The translations under genes were made by a program, and so were the position numbers. Positions 1 through 9,492 of a stretch of 64,000 bases of DNA are shown here, piece after piece. The stretch lies in assembly GCF_034929435.1 (NCBI RefSeq), contig NZ_JAYFUM010000016.1, positions 1 through 64,000 on the forward strand. The letters run 5' to 3'. This stretch comes from Arcicella rigui. GTDB lineage: Bacteria > Bacteroidota > Bacteroidia > Cytophagales > Spirosomataceae. Each line of letters starts with the position of its first letter. The stretch's first letter is position 1. Below the pieces are notes generated by a model that was not told where the DNA came from, did no database searches, and saw only the letters and a list, made by a program, of their open reading frames with translations.

Positions 1-112
1 TTATGGGGTTGATAGGACTGGTGTTCACCTCTTCCCATCTCGAACAGAGAAGTTAAGCCCAGTGCCGTTGATGATACTGCAATCACATGCGGGAAAGTAG
101 ATAAACCCCAAA
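1..112 (+). rRNA. rrf: 5S ribosomal RNA
   Basis: The segment carries the conserved 5S core (cacctcttcccatctcgaac, then agagaagttaagccc). Its two ends can pair as helix I: tggggtt at 4-10 with aacccca at 104-110. The length is normal for 5S rRNA. The 16S and 23S genes would lie just before the window, so this is probably the last gene of an rRNA operon. The exact 5' end may be a base or two outside the window. Confidence 0.95.
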
Positions 113-120
113 AATATTTT

Positions 121-160
121 AGCCCTCGGATTACTAACAATAGTAATTCGAGGGCTTTTT
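121..160 (+). terminator. Rho-independent terminator after 5S rRNA
   Basis: The arms agccctcg and cgagggct, extended by an inner attact/agtaat stem, form a strong hairpin followed by a T-run. It lies just after the 5S gene and would end the rRNA operon transcript. Confidence 0.85.
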
Positions 161-277
161 AATTTAATCTGTTAAGAAAACTGTTGGCTTTTGTTGATTA
201 TCAAGAAAACTTTGTGTTACTTGGTGCTGCATAATGGCTGGTTGCAATGGATACAATGGAGTTTGACTGAAGACCTG

Positions 278-3184
278 ATGAACGAATCTTTTTTATATAC
301 AGAAAATTTACATGGTAGAGGTAAACATATTATTCATAATGTTTACGGCTGTATAAAAAGTAATTTCTGGGGTTATTTAAAGACTTCTCTTTTTACAATT
401 ACTTTTTTATGTTCGTTTAATTCACTATTTGCTAATAAGATTCCTCGCAATGAAAAAATATTAGATTTAAGAAATCACGATTTTGTAAATGCTGGAAGTG
501 TTGATTTAAAGGAAAATTGGGCTTTTTATTGGAATCAGTTGATTCAACCAAATGAGTTTTCGGAGACTCTAAAACCCAATTATTACACTGAGTTGACAAA
601 AGTATGGAACAATCACGAGCAGTTAAATATTCCATATAAGGCTTTTGGATGTGCTACTTACCAATTGAAAGTTCTTATTAATTCAAAAAAAGACCCTACG
701 CTCACCTTTTTTATTCCTGCTACTTATTGTAGTTATTACTTCTGGATTAATGGAAAATTATTCTCAAAAAATGGTGTTGTTGCTAAGGAAATTGAAGCCA
801 ATAAACCTCAATGGTTGCCAATTCTAAGGGATTATTACGCTACTTCTGATACCTTAAATCTTGTTCTTCAAATTTCAAATTATGAACATTATAAAGGTGG
901 TATTGCATACCCAATTGTTTTGGGCGATTCGGCTTTGATGAAAGAGCAAAGAGAAAGAGAAGTAGCTTCGGATATGCTGTTGACAGGTGTGTTATTGATG
1001 GGTTCTCTGTTTTTCTTGGGGCTTTACTTCATGGGAGAAAGAGACAAAGAGATTCTTTATTTTTCTCTTTTTTGTTTGTTCTTTATTTATCGTATTATTG
1101 GTGTGGATAAATTATATTATTTGCATCATATTTTCCCGAATTTGAATTGGTACTTAACAATTTATTTAGAATACTTTGCCATCTTTTTTTGCATCTTCAT
1201 TTTCACGCTTTTTCTCAGGGATTTATATCCAGACGAAACTCGTGACTGGATGATAAAAGGCGTTAGAATTGTCAGTTTGTTTTATATCGGTATTTTGATT
1301 CTTACGCCTATCTCATTTTTTACCCTTGCTTCTTCTTTCTTTTTATATGTTGTCTTGCTTTTCATCATCTACAATATTTATGTAGGGATAAAAGCGTATA
1401 TGAATAAGCGTATTGGTTCTGGATATGCACTTATGAGTATTTTGTCGCTTGGGGTGGCATTGTCTCTGACTATCCTTAGCTATATGAAGATATTAGATGC
1501 TTCGCCTTTTTACTTTATTTTTGGCTTTTTTGGCTTTATTTTCTTTCAAAATCTAATCCTATCTTATCGTTTCGCACATTCTTTACGGAAAGCTAAAGTA
1601 CAAGCGGAGCAAAGTGGACAAGCAAAATCTGAATTTTTGGCAAATATGAGTCACGAAATTCGTACTCCTTTGAATGGAGTGATTGGTTTTGTGGATTTGT
1701 TGATGAAAACAAAACTTGATGATACTCAAAAGCAGTATATGTCCACTGTGCTTCAATCTGCAAATTCTTTGTTAGACATTATTAACGATATTCTTGATTT
1801 TTCTAAAATTGAGGCTGGAAAATTAGAATTGTCGATTGAAAAATATGATTTGTATCAACTCGCTGAACAAGGAATTGATATAATTACTTATCAGGCAAAC
1901 GAAAAAGGGCTTGAAATTTTACTTAATATTCAACCGAATACTCCTCGATTTATTTGGACTGATTCAGTGCGATTAAGACAAGTATTGGTCAATCTTTTAG
2001 GAAATGCTGTGAAATTCACCCAAAAAGGCGAAATTGAATTAAGAATTTCAGTATTAGAACATATTTCAGACGAAAAGAAAAGAATGAGATTTTCTGTCAG
2101 AGATACTGGTGTGGGGATTGATACGAAAAATCAAGAAAAAATATTTCATGCTTTCTCGCAGGAAGATGCTTCTATTTCACGAAAATTTGGAGGTACAGGT
2201 TTGGGTTTGACGATTTCAAACCGACTTTTAGGCTTGATGGGAAGTGAATTGAAAGTAGAAAGCGAATTAGGAACGGGAAGTACTTTTTACTTTGATGTAA
2301 TTTTGAAAGCTGTCGAAGGCGAAGCCATAGTATGGGAGGAGTCGATGCAAAAGCTAAAGAAAATACTTATTGTAGATGATAATGCCAATAATAGATTGAT
2401 TTTGAAAGATATGTTAGCCTTGGAAGGGGTTGTTTCAGAACAAGTAACGAATGGGTTAGAGGCATTGGAAAAAATGAATTTGGGGAATAGATATGATGTC
2501 ATTTTGGTAGATTACAAAATGCCAGAAATGGACGGCATCACGATGATACGAAATATCAGAGAAAAGCTTCAACTATCGCCCGAAGAGCAGCCAATTATGT
2601 TGTTGTATAGTTCGCCAGATGATTTTACAATCAGCAAGGCTTGCGAGGAGTTGGGCGTTAAACAAAGATTGGTAAAACCAATCAAGATTCAGCAATTGTA
2701 TCATGCCCTTGAAGCTTTATTGAATCAGCGTAATCTCGAAATTTCGGGTTCAGTAAAAGCGACTGAAAATGTAGTAATAGAACAAAAAATAGAACCAGCA
2801 ATTGAAGAATTTAAAGTACTGATTGCCGAAGACAACCCAATTAATATGTTGTTGGCACGTACTATTTTGAAAAAACTTTTTCCTCAAGTACAGATTTTTG
2901 AGGCTGAAAATGGTAGAATTGCCATTGATTTATTTAAAAGTAATCAGCCAGATATTATCTTTATGGATGTGCAAATGCCTGAAATTGGTGGATACGAAGC
3001 CTCGAAGATTATTAGAGCTTTAGAACAAGGGCATAATGTACCAATTATTGCCTTGACTGCCGAGACTATCAAAGGGGAAAGAGAAAGATGTCTGGAAGCT
3101 GGAATGGACGATTATATTACCAAACCAGTGGTAAAAGCAACCATAGAAGCTACGGTATTAAAGTGGCTTTCACAGAAAAAATAG
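278..3184 (+). CDS. Hybrid sensor histidine kinase, 7TM-DISM type, with two receiver domains
   Basis: This is a membrane hybrid histidine kinase of about 968 residues. In order it has a hydrophobic N-terminal segment, an extracytoplasmic 7TMR-DISMED2-like sensor region (about 55-235), a seven-helix 7TM-DISM membrane block (about 240-430), and a HisKA domain with SHEIRTPLNG (phospho-acceptor His about 459). A HATPase domain with DTGVGID and GGTGLGL follows, then two receiver domains with phospho-acceptor Asp in VDYKMPEMDG (about D745) and MDVQMPEIGG (about D897). No Hpt domain is present. The frame is open back to 191, but the ATG at 278 is preferred because it places the hydrophobic segment near the N-terminus. 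No partner regulator or output gene is adjacent, so the signal and target are unknown. Confidence 0.88.
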   Translation: MNESFLYTENLHGRGKHIIHNVYGCIKSNFWGYLKTSLFTITFLCSFNSLFANKIPRNEKILDLRNHDFVNAGSVDLKENWAFYWNQLIQPNEFSETLKPNYYTELTKVWNNHEQLNIPYKAFGCATYQLKVLINSKKDPTLTFFIPATYCSYYFWINGKLFSKNGVVAKEIEANKPQWLPILRDYYATSDTLNLVLQISNYEHYKGGIAYPIVLGDSALMKEQREREVASDMLLTGVLLMGSLFFLGLYFMGERDKEILYFSLFCLFFIYRIIGVDKLYYLHHIFPNLNWYLTIYLEYFAIFFCIFIFTLFLRDLYPDETRDWMIKGVRIVSLFYIGILILTPISFFTLASSFFLYVVLLFIIYNIYVGIKAYMNKRIGSGYALMSILSLGVALSLTILSYMKILDASPFYFIFGFFGFIFFQNLILSYRFAHSLRKAKVQAEQSGQAKSEFLANMSHEIRTPLNGVIGFVDLLMKTKLDDTQKQYMSTVLQSANSLLDIINDILDFSKIEAGKLELSIEKYDLYQLAEQGIDIITYQANEKGLEILLNIQPNTPRFIWTDSVRLRQVLVNLLGNAVKFTQKGEIELRISVLEHISDEKKRMRFSVRDTGVGIDTKNQEKIFHAFSQEDASISRKFGGTGLGLTISNRLLGLMGSELKVESELGTGSTFYFDVILKAVEGEAIVWEESMQKLKKILIVDDNANNRLILKDMLALEGVVSEQVTNGLEALEKMNLGNRYDVILVDYKMPEMDGITMIRNIREKLQLSPEEQPIMLLYSSPDDFTISKACEELGVKQRLVKPIKIQQLYHALEALLNQRNLEISGSVKATENVVIEQKIEPAIEEFKVLIAEDNPINMLLARTILKKLFPQVQIFEAENGRIAIDLFKSNQPDIIFMDVQMPEIGGYEASKIIRALEQGHNVPIIALTAETIKGERERCLEAGMDDYITKPVVKATIEATVLKWLSQKK

Positions 3185-3202
3185 CTTGCTTTTGTTCGAT
3201 TA

Positions 3203-3235
3203 ATTGGAGATATTGTTAATAATTCCGTAAATTTG
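3203..3235 (+). promoter_or_regulatory. Candidate Bacteroidota promoter for the TonB receptor
   Basis: TAAATTTG at 3228-3235 matches the TAnnTTTG -7 box. An upstream attg at 3203-3206 is spaced 21 bases away as a -33 element. The receptor ATG is at 3277, giving a leader of about 35 bases. Confidence 0.5.
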
Positions 3236-3276
3236 GAATAATTAATAATTATAGTAGAAAAAACCACTTCAATCGA

Positions 3277-5463
3277 ATGAAATACTTATCCTTAATTTTA
3301 TTTTTTATCTCTTTTGTGGCTTCAGGACAAAAAAATGAAGCTGATACTACAAGTTCAAAACAATTGGAGGAAGTAGAAGTAAAAGCTTTTAAAAAGCAAA
3401 ATGAAACACTACAACCTTTAAACGATGTTCATAATAATTTTATTTTTTCTGGAAAAAAACATGAAGTAATTGATGTACAGAATCTGAATGCGAATATTTC
3501 TGAAAAAACAGGGAGACAAATTTTTGCCAAAGTAGCAGGAGCATTTGTGTATGATATGGACGGTTCTGGAAATCAAATGAATATTTCTACTCGTGGACTC
3601 GACCCACACCGCAGTTGGGAATACAATGTTCGACAGAATGGAATAATGACCAACAGTGATATTTATGGCTACCCAGCCAGTCATTATAGCCCACCGATGG
3701 AATCTATCCAAAAAATTGAATTAGTGCGTGGTACGGCTTCATTACAATACGGAGCTCAGTTTGGCGGAATGATAAATTATATCACCAAAAAGGCTGATTC
3801 TACCAAAAAGGTGTCTTTTGAAAGTATTAGTTCGATGGGTTCTTATGGGCTTTTTAGTACTTATAATGCAATTGGTGGAAAAATTGGGAAGCTCAAGTAC
3901 TATGGTTATATTCAAAAAAGAGTTTCTGACGGCTATCGAAAAAATGCCAATTCAGATGCTGAAGCTCAGTTTTTAACTTTGGAATATGATTTTTCGCCCA
4001 AGTTACGTGTTAAAGCCGAAATCGGTCGGAGTACTTATGTGTATCAAATGCCAGGGCCTTTAACAGACGCTATGTTTTATCAAGACCCACGTCAATCGAC
4101 CAGAAGCAGAAATTACTTTAGTCCTGATATTACTGTGCCTTCACTTTCTTTTGATTGGAAAATTAATGAATCAACACAGTTGAATTGGACAACTTCGGCG
4201 GTTTTGGGTACAAGAAGTAGCGTACAAATTGTAGCTTTGGCAAATGTCCCAGATGTGATTGACCCAGCTACCAATCAGTATAAAAACCGTCAGGTGGACA
4301 TTGATAATTTTAATAGCTACGCTTCGGAATTGCGTTTGACGAAGTATTATGCTATCGGAAACTTTAAAAATACTTTGGTTAGCGGACTTCGCTACATTAA
4401 TAATGATTTGCATCGCCAGCAATTAGGCAAAGGAACAACAGGTTCTGACTTTGATTTAACTTTAGTTGACCCAGCTTGGGGAAGAGATTTACACTATAAA
4501 ACACAAAATGTGGCGTTTTTTGTGGAGAACATTTTTTATGTAACCCCCCAATTTAATATTTCGCCAGCATTGCGTATAGAAAATGGCGTTACCAAAATGT
4601 CGGGTTATATCAAGTACTTAGTGCCAGAGAAAGTACCTAATGAAATCAAACACGCTTTTCCGCTTTTTGGGGTGAATACTCAGTATAAATTCAGTAATCA
4701 TCTTAAAATTTATGGAGGTTGGTCGCAGGCGTATCGACCAGTGATTTTCTCAGATATTATTCCGGCTACGGCTTTGGATGTCACTGACCAAAATCTTAAA
4801 GATGCTTCTGGATATAATGCTGAAATTGGCATTAGAGGAAATTATCAACAAAAAATCTATTTTGATATTACTTATTTTCAGATTGGCTATCATAATAGAA
4901 TCGGAAGTTTGATTTTGCCCAATGCCAATGGAAGTAACTATGTGTATAAAACCAATGTAGGAAGTAGTTTAACAAAAGGTTTAGAAGTATTTGTTGAAAC
5001 AAAAGCGGTTCAAACTAAGAATAGTAGCGTGTCTATTTTTACGGCTACTTCATATTTTGATGCCAGTTATGTAAAAGGCTCAGTGACCTTGAATGGTGAA
5101 AATAAAAGTATTGTAGGCAATCGTTTAGAAACTGTTCCGAGGTGGATAAGTAGAAATGGGATAACACTTTCGCATAAAACCCTAAGTGCCACTTTACAGT
5201 ATAGCTATGTAGCGGATAGTTATTCGGATGCCTTGAATACAGAAACGCCAAGTGCGGACGGAGCGAAAGGTTTAGTACCAGCGTATAGTCTTTTTGATTT
5301 TAATGCTTCTTTGAAGATTGCACAGAATTATACTTTTAAATTGGGCGTGAATAATTTCACGAATACACAGTATTTTACTAAACGCCCTACGGGTTATCCG
5401 GGAGTTGGTGTGTGGAGTTCGGATGGAAGGAGTATTGTGGCTACTTTGCAGTTTAAGATTTAA
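3277..5463 (+). CDS. TonB-dependent outer-membrane receptor, FecA-like
   Basis: This is an outer-membrane active transporter of 728 residues with a signal peptide ending near FVASGQ. A plug domain lies at about 65-175 (MNISTRGLDPHR, then IELVRGTASLQYG and MINYITKKA), followed by a 22-strand-type beta barrel ending in FKI. There is no N-terminal signalling or carboxypeptidase-like extension. The plug resembles ferric-citrate-type (FecA) receptors, so an iron chelate is the best guess, but the substrate cannot be read from sequence. It stands alone with its own candidate promoter and a hairpin right after the stop. Confidence 0.85.
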   Translation: MKYLSLILFFISFVASGQKNEADTTSSKQLEEVEVKAFKKQNETLQPLNDVHNNFIFSGKKHEVIDVQNLNANISEKTGRQIFAKVAGAFVYDMDGSGNQMNISTRGLDPHRSWEYNVRQNGIMTNSDIYGYPASHYSPPMESIQKIELVRGTASLQYGAQFGGMINYITKKADSTKKVSFESISSMGSYGLFSTYNAIGGKIGKLKYYGYIQKRVSDGYRKNANSDAEAQFLTLEYDFSPKLRVKAEIGRSTYVYQMPGPLTDAMFYQDPRQSTRSRNYFSPDITVPSLSFDWKINESTQLNWTTSAVLGTRSSVQIVALANVPDVIDPATNQYKNRQVDIDNFNSYASELRLTKYYAIGNFKNTLVSGLRYINNDLHRQQLGKGTTGSDFDLTLVDPAWGRDLHYKTQNVAFFVENIFYVTPQFNISPALRIENGVTKMSGYIKYLVPEKVPNEIKHAFPLFGVNTQYKFSNHLKIYGGWSQAYRPVIFSDIIPATALDVTDQNLKDASGYNAEIGIRGNYQQKIYFDITYFQIGYHNRIGSLILPNANGSNYVYKTNVGSSLTKGLEVFVETKAVQTKNSSVSIFTATSYFDASYVKGSVTLNGENKSIVGNRLETVPRWISRNGITLSHKTLSATLQYSYVADSYSDALNTETPSADGAKGLVPAYSLFDFNASLKIAQNYTFKLGVNNFTNTQYFTKRPTGYPGVGVWSSDGRSIVATLQFKI

Positions 5464-5464
5464 G

Positions 5465-5529
5465 TAAGTAGAACGAGTTTCCAACTCGTTATTTGTTTAT
5501 TTAAACGAGTTGGAAACTCGTTCTACTTA
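5465..5529. repeat. 26-bp perfect inverted repeat, REP-like, between convergent genes
   Basis: Two identical 26-base arms (5465-5490 and 5504-5529) flank a 13-base loop. Each arm is itself self-complementary (acgagtt, tcc, aactcgt), so the element can fold as one long stem or two small hairpins. It begins one base after the receptor stop and ends inside the stop codon of the convergent reductase gene. It may act as a bidirectional terminator. The double-palindrome shape is like REP/BIME elements. Confidence 0.85.
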
Positions 5530-6597
5530 TCTGAATTTTCCTCTTTCATATTGTACTGGCCATTGTACATCTTTTTGCCCCAATTCAGCGGCTGCTCTTA
5601 ATGGAAAGTAAGGGTCACGGAGTAATTCACGGGCTAAAAAGATTAAATCAGCTTGTCCAGTTACCAGAATTGACTCCATTTGTGTTGACGTTGTGATTAA
5701 ACCAACAGCACCCGTTAAAATACCTGTTTCTCTTTTGATATTCTGAGCAAAAGGAACTTGATAAGATGGACCAATTGGTATTTTAGCATTGTAAATATTT
5801 CCACCAGTTGAAGAATCAATTAAATCAATGCCTACATTTTTTAAAATATGGACTAATCTGATAGAATCTGCTTCGTTCCAACCGCCTTCTGCCCATTCTG
5901 TGGCTGAAATTCGCACAAATAAAGGGAGATTTTTTGGCCAAACGCTTTTAATTCCTGCAATAATCTCAAGTAATAAACGAATTCTATTATCAAAACTACC
6001 GCCATACTCGTCTGTACGTTGATTGCTGAGAGGCGATAAAAACTGATGCACCAAATAACCATGTGCCGCATGAATTTCTATGACGCTAAAACCTGCTTCC
6101 AAAGCTCTTGCTGCTGCCATTTTGAAATCATTCACTACTTTTTCGATACCTGCTTTGGTCAATGCTTCTGGAATGCCATAAGTATCATTAAAAGGAATTG
6201 TACTGGGTGCTACCACTTGCCAGCCACCTTCGGCTTCGCTAACTAATTGTCCGCCTTTCCATTGCGAAGAAACACTTGCTTTCCTGCCTGCGTGAGCCAA
6301 CTGAATACCTGCTTCTGCTCCATTGGCTTTGATGAAAGTGGTGATTTTTTGTAAACCTTCGATGTGTTCATCTTTCCAAATTCCTAAATCATCTGGTGAA
6401 ATTCTGGCTTCTGGTGAAACGGCTGCGGCTTCAGTAATTACCAATCCAGCTCCGCCCACGGCTCTACTGCCCAAATGTACAAAATGCCAATCGTTGGCAA
6501 AGCCATCAATTGATGAGTATTGGCACATCGGCGAAACTACGATACGGTTTTTGAGAACTATATCTTTTATTTTTATGGAGCTAAATAATTGTGACAT
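5527..6597 (-). CDS. namA: NADH:flavin oxidoreductase / old yellow enzyme (YqjM/NamA type)
   Basis: This FMN enzyme of 356 residues reduces activated C=C bonds of enals, enones and similar electrophiles with NAD(P)H. It has the complete TIM-barrel OYE fold. VSPMCQYSS carries the Cys (about C25) that tunes flavin potential in the YqjM subgroup. LAHAGRKAS (about 101-109) and EIHAAHGYL (about 175) give the substrate-anion-binding His residues, and the C-terminus has LARELLRDP. It is a cytoplasmic housekeeping/detoxification enzyme and stands alone. Confidence 0.9.
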   Translation of the reverse strand: MSQLFSSIKIKDIVLKNRIVVSPMCQYSSIDGFANDWHFVHLGSRAVGGAGLVITEAAAVSPEARISPDDLGIWKDEHIEGLQKITTFIKANGAEAGIQLAHAGRKASVSSQWKGGQLVSEAEGGWQVVAPSTIPFNDTYGIPEALTKAGIEKVVNDFKMAAARALEAGFSVIEIHAAHGYLVHQFLSPLSNQRTDEYGGSFDNRIRLLLEIIAGIKSVWPKNLPLFVRISATEWAEGGWNEADSIRLVHILKNVGIDLIDSSTGGNIYNAKIPIGPSYQVPFAQNIKRETGILTGAVGLITTSTQMESILVTGQADLIFLARELLRDPYFPLRAAAELGQKDVQWPVQYERGKFR

Positions 6598-7053
6598 CGT
6601 AAATGAAGAAATTTTATATTGATGAAATTGTTACTTTTTGCTAAACCTTAGTACTTTACTCTTTTATTCATAATGCGACAGTCATTATCTTAGTTCATTT
6701 TAATGATTTGAAATAGCGTAAATATTGTAGCTTCATAAGCATACAATAGGCTAAAAAAATGAAGAGCTGAAAGCGAAATTTTGAAGAATTTACTTTTAAA
6801 AAATTGAATTAGGCTTTACTCAAGTGACTGATAATGAAGCACAGTAGAGATACAGGAAAGTATTTTTAGAGGTTTTTTTTTGAATAAAAAAAAGATTTTT
6901 ATACTTTTTCTGCATTAATCACTGAAATATAATCTAAACACGGATAGTTTTTTGAAAAAAAATCTTTTGATTTGTATTGTAATTGAATAAAATATTCAAC
7001 AGTTATGGAGCTTAATCGCATGTATCTAAATTACTCAAACCTAAATAAAGAGA
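6598..7053. other. Gene-free divergent intergenic region
   Basis: This 456-base A+T-rich stretch separates the divergent reductase and PAS-protein genes and must hold both promoters. I see no convincing TAnnTTTG box, no long palindrome and no credible small ORF in it. Confidence 0.6.
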
Positions 7054-8442
7054 ATGGATAAAAGTGAACAGATAATAGATAGCCATGTGATTTTGAGAGC
7101 ACTCTTGGAGAGTTCGACAGAAAATATGGTGATACTTTCTCCAAAACATGAAGTTTTAGTACTTAGTAAAACGATGTATGGATTTGTGAAAACAAATTTT
7201 GGAGTAGATATAATCGAAGGAGATAATATACTTGATTTTTTGCCTTCAAGTAATTGTGACATATTCCTTTCTGCTTTCCAGAGAACTTTGGAAGGGGAAA
7301 CTACCAGTGTTGAAAGAAATGTAAAAGGATTGAAGAATACTTCTTTACAATTAGAGTATAGAATGAGTCCTGTTTATGGATTCAACAATGTTTTACAAGC
7401 GGTTTTGTTAAAGATTAATCATACAGAAAGTGAGCCAAGTACTTTACTTTCTGAATTACAACATAGAACAGAAGTATTAGAAGCGATTTTTGACAATACT
7501 GGCGAAGCCATCGTACTGGTAGATAAAGATTATAAGGTTTTAGAATTTAACAGTATTGCCAAAAACAGATTGCTGAAAAATATCCAAAAGGAAATTTTCG
7601 TCGGGGCAGATTTTAGAGATTTTCTGTATGCCAAACCTAAAGACCTTTTTTACAAAATGTTTGCGGATGCTTTGGCAGGTAAAAGTTCCGAAGTTGAAGT
7701 ACCTTCTAAAAACATTCATGACGAAGAGTATTGGTTTCAGGCAAATATGTTTCCTTCATACAATCGAAATGGCGTGTTGATTGGCGTTGCGATTTATACA
7801 CACAGTATTGATGTACGGAAAAAAGCAGAATTGGCTTTGCAGGAAAGTGAGGAGAAATTCAGAAAAATTGTAGATGTTGCTCCCGTTCCCATTATCATTG
7901 CTAATAAGGATATGCAAATTGTGTTGGCAAATACAGAAACGGAAAGAGTTTTTGGCTATAAATCATCGGAATTGACTCGTAAAAATATAGAAGATTTGAT
8001 TCCAGAGCGTTTTAATTCTACTCATATCGAGCATCAAAATGATTGTATGAAAAATTCTGGTGCTTGTAGAATGGGAATGCACAAATTAGCTTCTGCTTTG
8101 AAAAAAGACGGTAAAGAAATTATAATTGAAGCCAGTTTGAATACTTTCCAACTTAATAATGAGCAGTATATTTTGGCGATTATTCAAGATGTTACACAAA
8201 GAGTAAAATCTGAAAAGCAAATTGCCAATCAGTTGGAACGCCTAAAGGCTATTTCTTGGCAACAGTCGCATGAAGTACGCAAGCCAGTAGCTAATATTAT
8301 GTGTGTAAATAATATTTTGAAAGTAAACGATGATATTACTTTTGAAGAAAGAGAAAATCTACTAAAATTACTGTACGAAGCTACCGAAGAATTAGACGTG
8401 ATTATCCATAAAATTGTTTCTTACGCAAACAGTTCTGAGTAA
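7054..8442 (+). CDS. Triple-PAS protein with an H-box but no ATPase domain
   Basis: The 462-residue protein has no signal peptide or membrane segment. It contains about three PAS folds (roughly 10-125, 135-255 and 265-385), the last typical of PAS S-box with a PAC-like IIQDVTQR end. It finishes with a DHp-like two-helix segment holding QSHEVRKPVANIM, whose His (about 406) is in the phospho-acceptor position. The protein ends about 56 residues later with no HATPase N/G boxes. It cannot autophosphorylate alone, so it may be a phosphoacceptor or dimer partner for another kinase, or a truncated kinase. No neighbouring kinase or regulator completes it. Confidence 0.8.
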   Translation: MDKSEQIIDSHVILRALLESSTENMVILSPKHEVLVLSKTMYGFVKTNFGVDIIEGDNILDFLPSSNCDIFLSAFQRTLEGETTSVERNVKGLKNTSLQLEYRMSPVYGFNNVLQAVLLKINHTESEPSTLLSELQHRTEVLEAIFDNTGEAIVLVDKDYKVLEFNSIAKNRLLKNIQKEIFVGADFRDFLYAKPKDLFYKMFADALAGKSSEVEVPSKNIHDEEYWFQANMFPSYNRNGVLIGVAIYTHSIDVRKKAELALQESEEKFRKIVDVAPVPIIIANKDMQIVLANTETERVFGYKSSELTRKNIEDLIPERFNSTHIEHQNDCMKNSGACRMGMHKLASALKKDGKEIIIEASLNTFQLNNEQYILAIIQDVTQRVKSEKQIANQLERLKAISWQQSHEVRKPVANIMCVNNILKVNDDITFEERENLLKLLYEATEELDVIIHKIVSYANSSE

Positions 8443-8467
8443 ATGAGTTTATTCAGAACTGTTTTTT
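8428..8467. terminator. Bidirectional terminator built from the two gene ends
   Basis: The arms aacagttctga and tcagaactgtt, with an inner taaa/ttta pairing, form a hairpin with T-runs on both sides. It spans the stop codons of the PAS protein (8442) and the convergent transporter (8449), which are only 6 bases apart. Confidence 0.7.
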
Positions 8468-9333
8468 GTTTTACTGTTTATATTCTCTTTTTTACCCAAA
8501 TACAAGCCTACAATTACGAGTAAAGTACCGATTATGGTATAAATAGTAATGGGTTCGTCGGTGAGAATTGACGCATACAAAAATCCAAAAATCGGGCATA
8601 AAAATAGCCAAAGAGATGCTTTCGTCGGTTCAGCTTTCAGCAGATACAACCAAACTTGAATGGCTAAAATAGATACAGGAATAACCAACCAAAGAGCCGA
8701 AAACCAAAATTTTGTATTAAAATGATTGAGGCTTTCATCATAAAAATATGCTGTAAAAGGCAAGAGTACCAAACCTCCAAACAATACTTGCCAGCCATTA
8801 ATGCTAAGGCGAGGTAAAGCCCAATTGATACTCTGATAATAAACAGTTCCGACTGAATAACAAAGCATACTAAAACTCAGTAAAATTACCCCAAAAGGCG
8901 TTGCGTAAGCTTTGAGTAAAAGCGGATAAATGGCAATGGCTACGCCAGCAAGTCCAATGAAAAGTCCTGCCCAAATGTTCCATGTGATTTTTTGGCGTAA
9001 CCAAACGGCATTCAATACGCTAATGATAAGCGGGCAAGCCGCACTGCCAAGCGTGCCAATGCCAGCTGTAACGTGTTTCATCGCAAAAACGAAAGCACTT
9101 GGATATATAGCCATACTCAGAACCCCACAAATGATTAAAGGAAGCCATTCTTGGCGTTTGGGGATTCTGTCTTTATTAATCAATAAGGAAATAGACAGCA
9201 TGATGAGTGCCGCCAAGAAAAATCTTGTGCTTATTAGTAAAAGTGGTTGTGCCACTTTTATTCCTATTTTGGTAGCTACCGAACCCGAACCCCAAAGTGC
9301 AGCAAAAAGTAAACCTGCTAAAATCTTTTTCAT
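8449..9333 (-). CDS. DMT superfamily transporter (EamA family)
   Basis: This is an inner-membrane protein of 294 residues with about ten hydrophobic helices arranged as two EamA repeats (about 4-135 and 150-285). The N-terminus GLLFAALWGSGSVATKIG is typical of EamA proteins. Family members export amino acids, metabolites or drugs, and the substrate here is unknown. The lysine-rich tail is cytoplasmic. The gene is convergent with the PAS protein and shares a terminator with it. Confidence 0.85.
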   Translation of the reverse strand: MKKILAGLLFAALWGSGSVATKIGIKVAQPLLLISTRFFLAALIMLSISLLINKDRIPKRQEWLPLIICGVLSMAIYPSAFVFAMKHVTAGIGTLGSAACPLIISVLNAVWLRQKITWNIWAGLFIGLAGVAIAIYPLLLKAYATPFGVILLSFSMLCYSVGTVYYQSINWALPRLSINGWQVLFGGLVLLPFTAYFYDESLNHFNTKFWFSALWLVIPVSILAIQVWLYLLKAEPTKASLWLFLCPIFGFLYASILTDEPITIYTIIGTLLVIVGLYLGKKENINSKTKNSSE

Positions 9334-9435
9334 AAATCGCTCGAAACAACTGTATTTTTAGTTGAATCTGTAATTTAGGATTTTATCAGGAAAAATAGGA
9401 GAGTAATGGCTATTTTGTTTAAAAAGCTTTAAAAT

Positions 9436-9472
9436 AAAAATGGTTGCCCAGTTTTAAGGCAACCATTTTTTA
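9436..9472 (-). terminator. Rho-independent terminator, GIN-domain gene
   Basis: Perfect 9-bp arms atggttgcc and ggcaaccat, loop of 9, with A/T runs on both flanks. It is placed just after the minus-strand GIN-domain gene. Confidence 0.75.
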
Positions 9473-9492
9473 ATGAAAAATTGAAAGTATGT

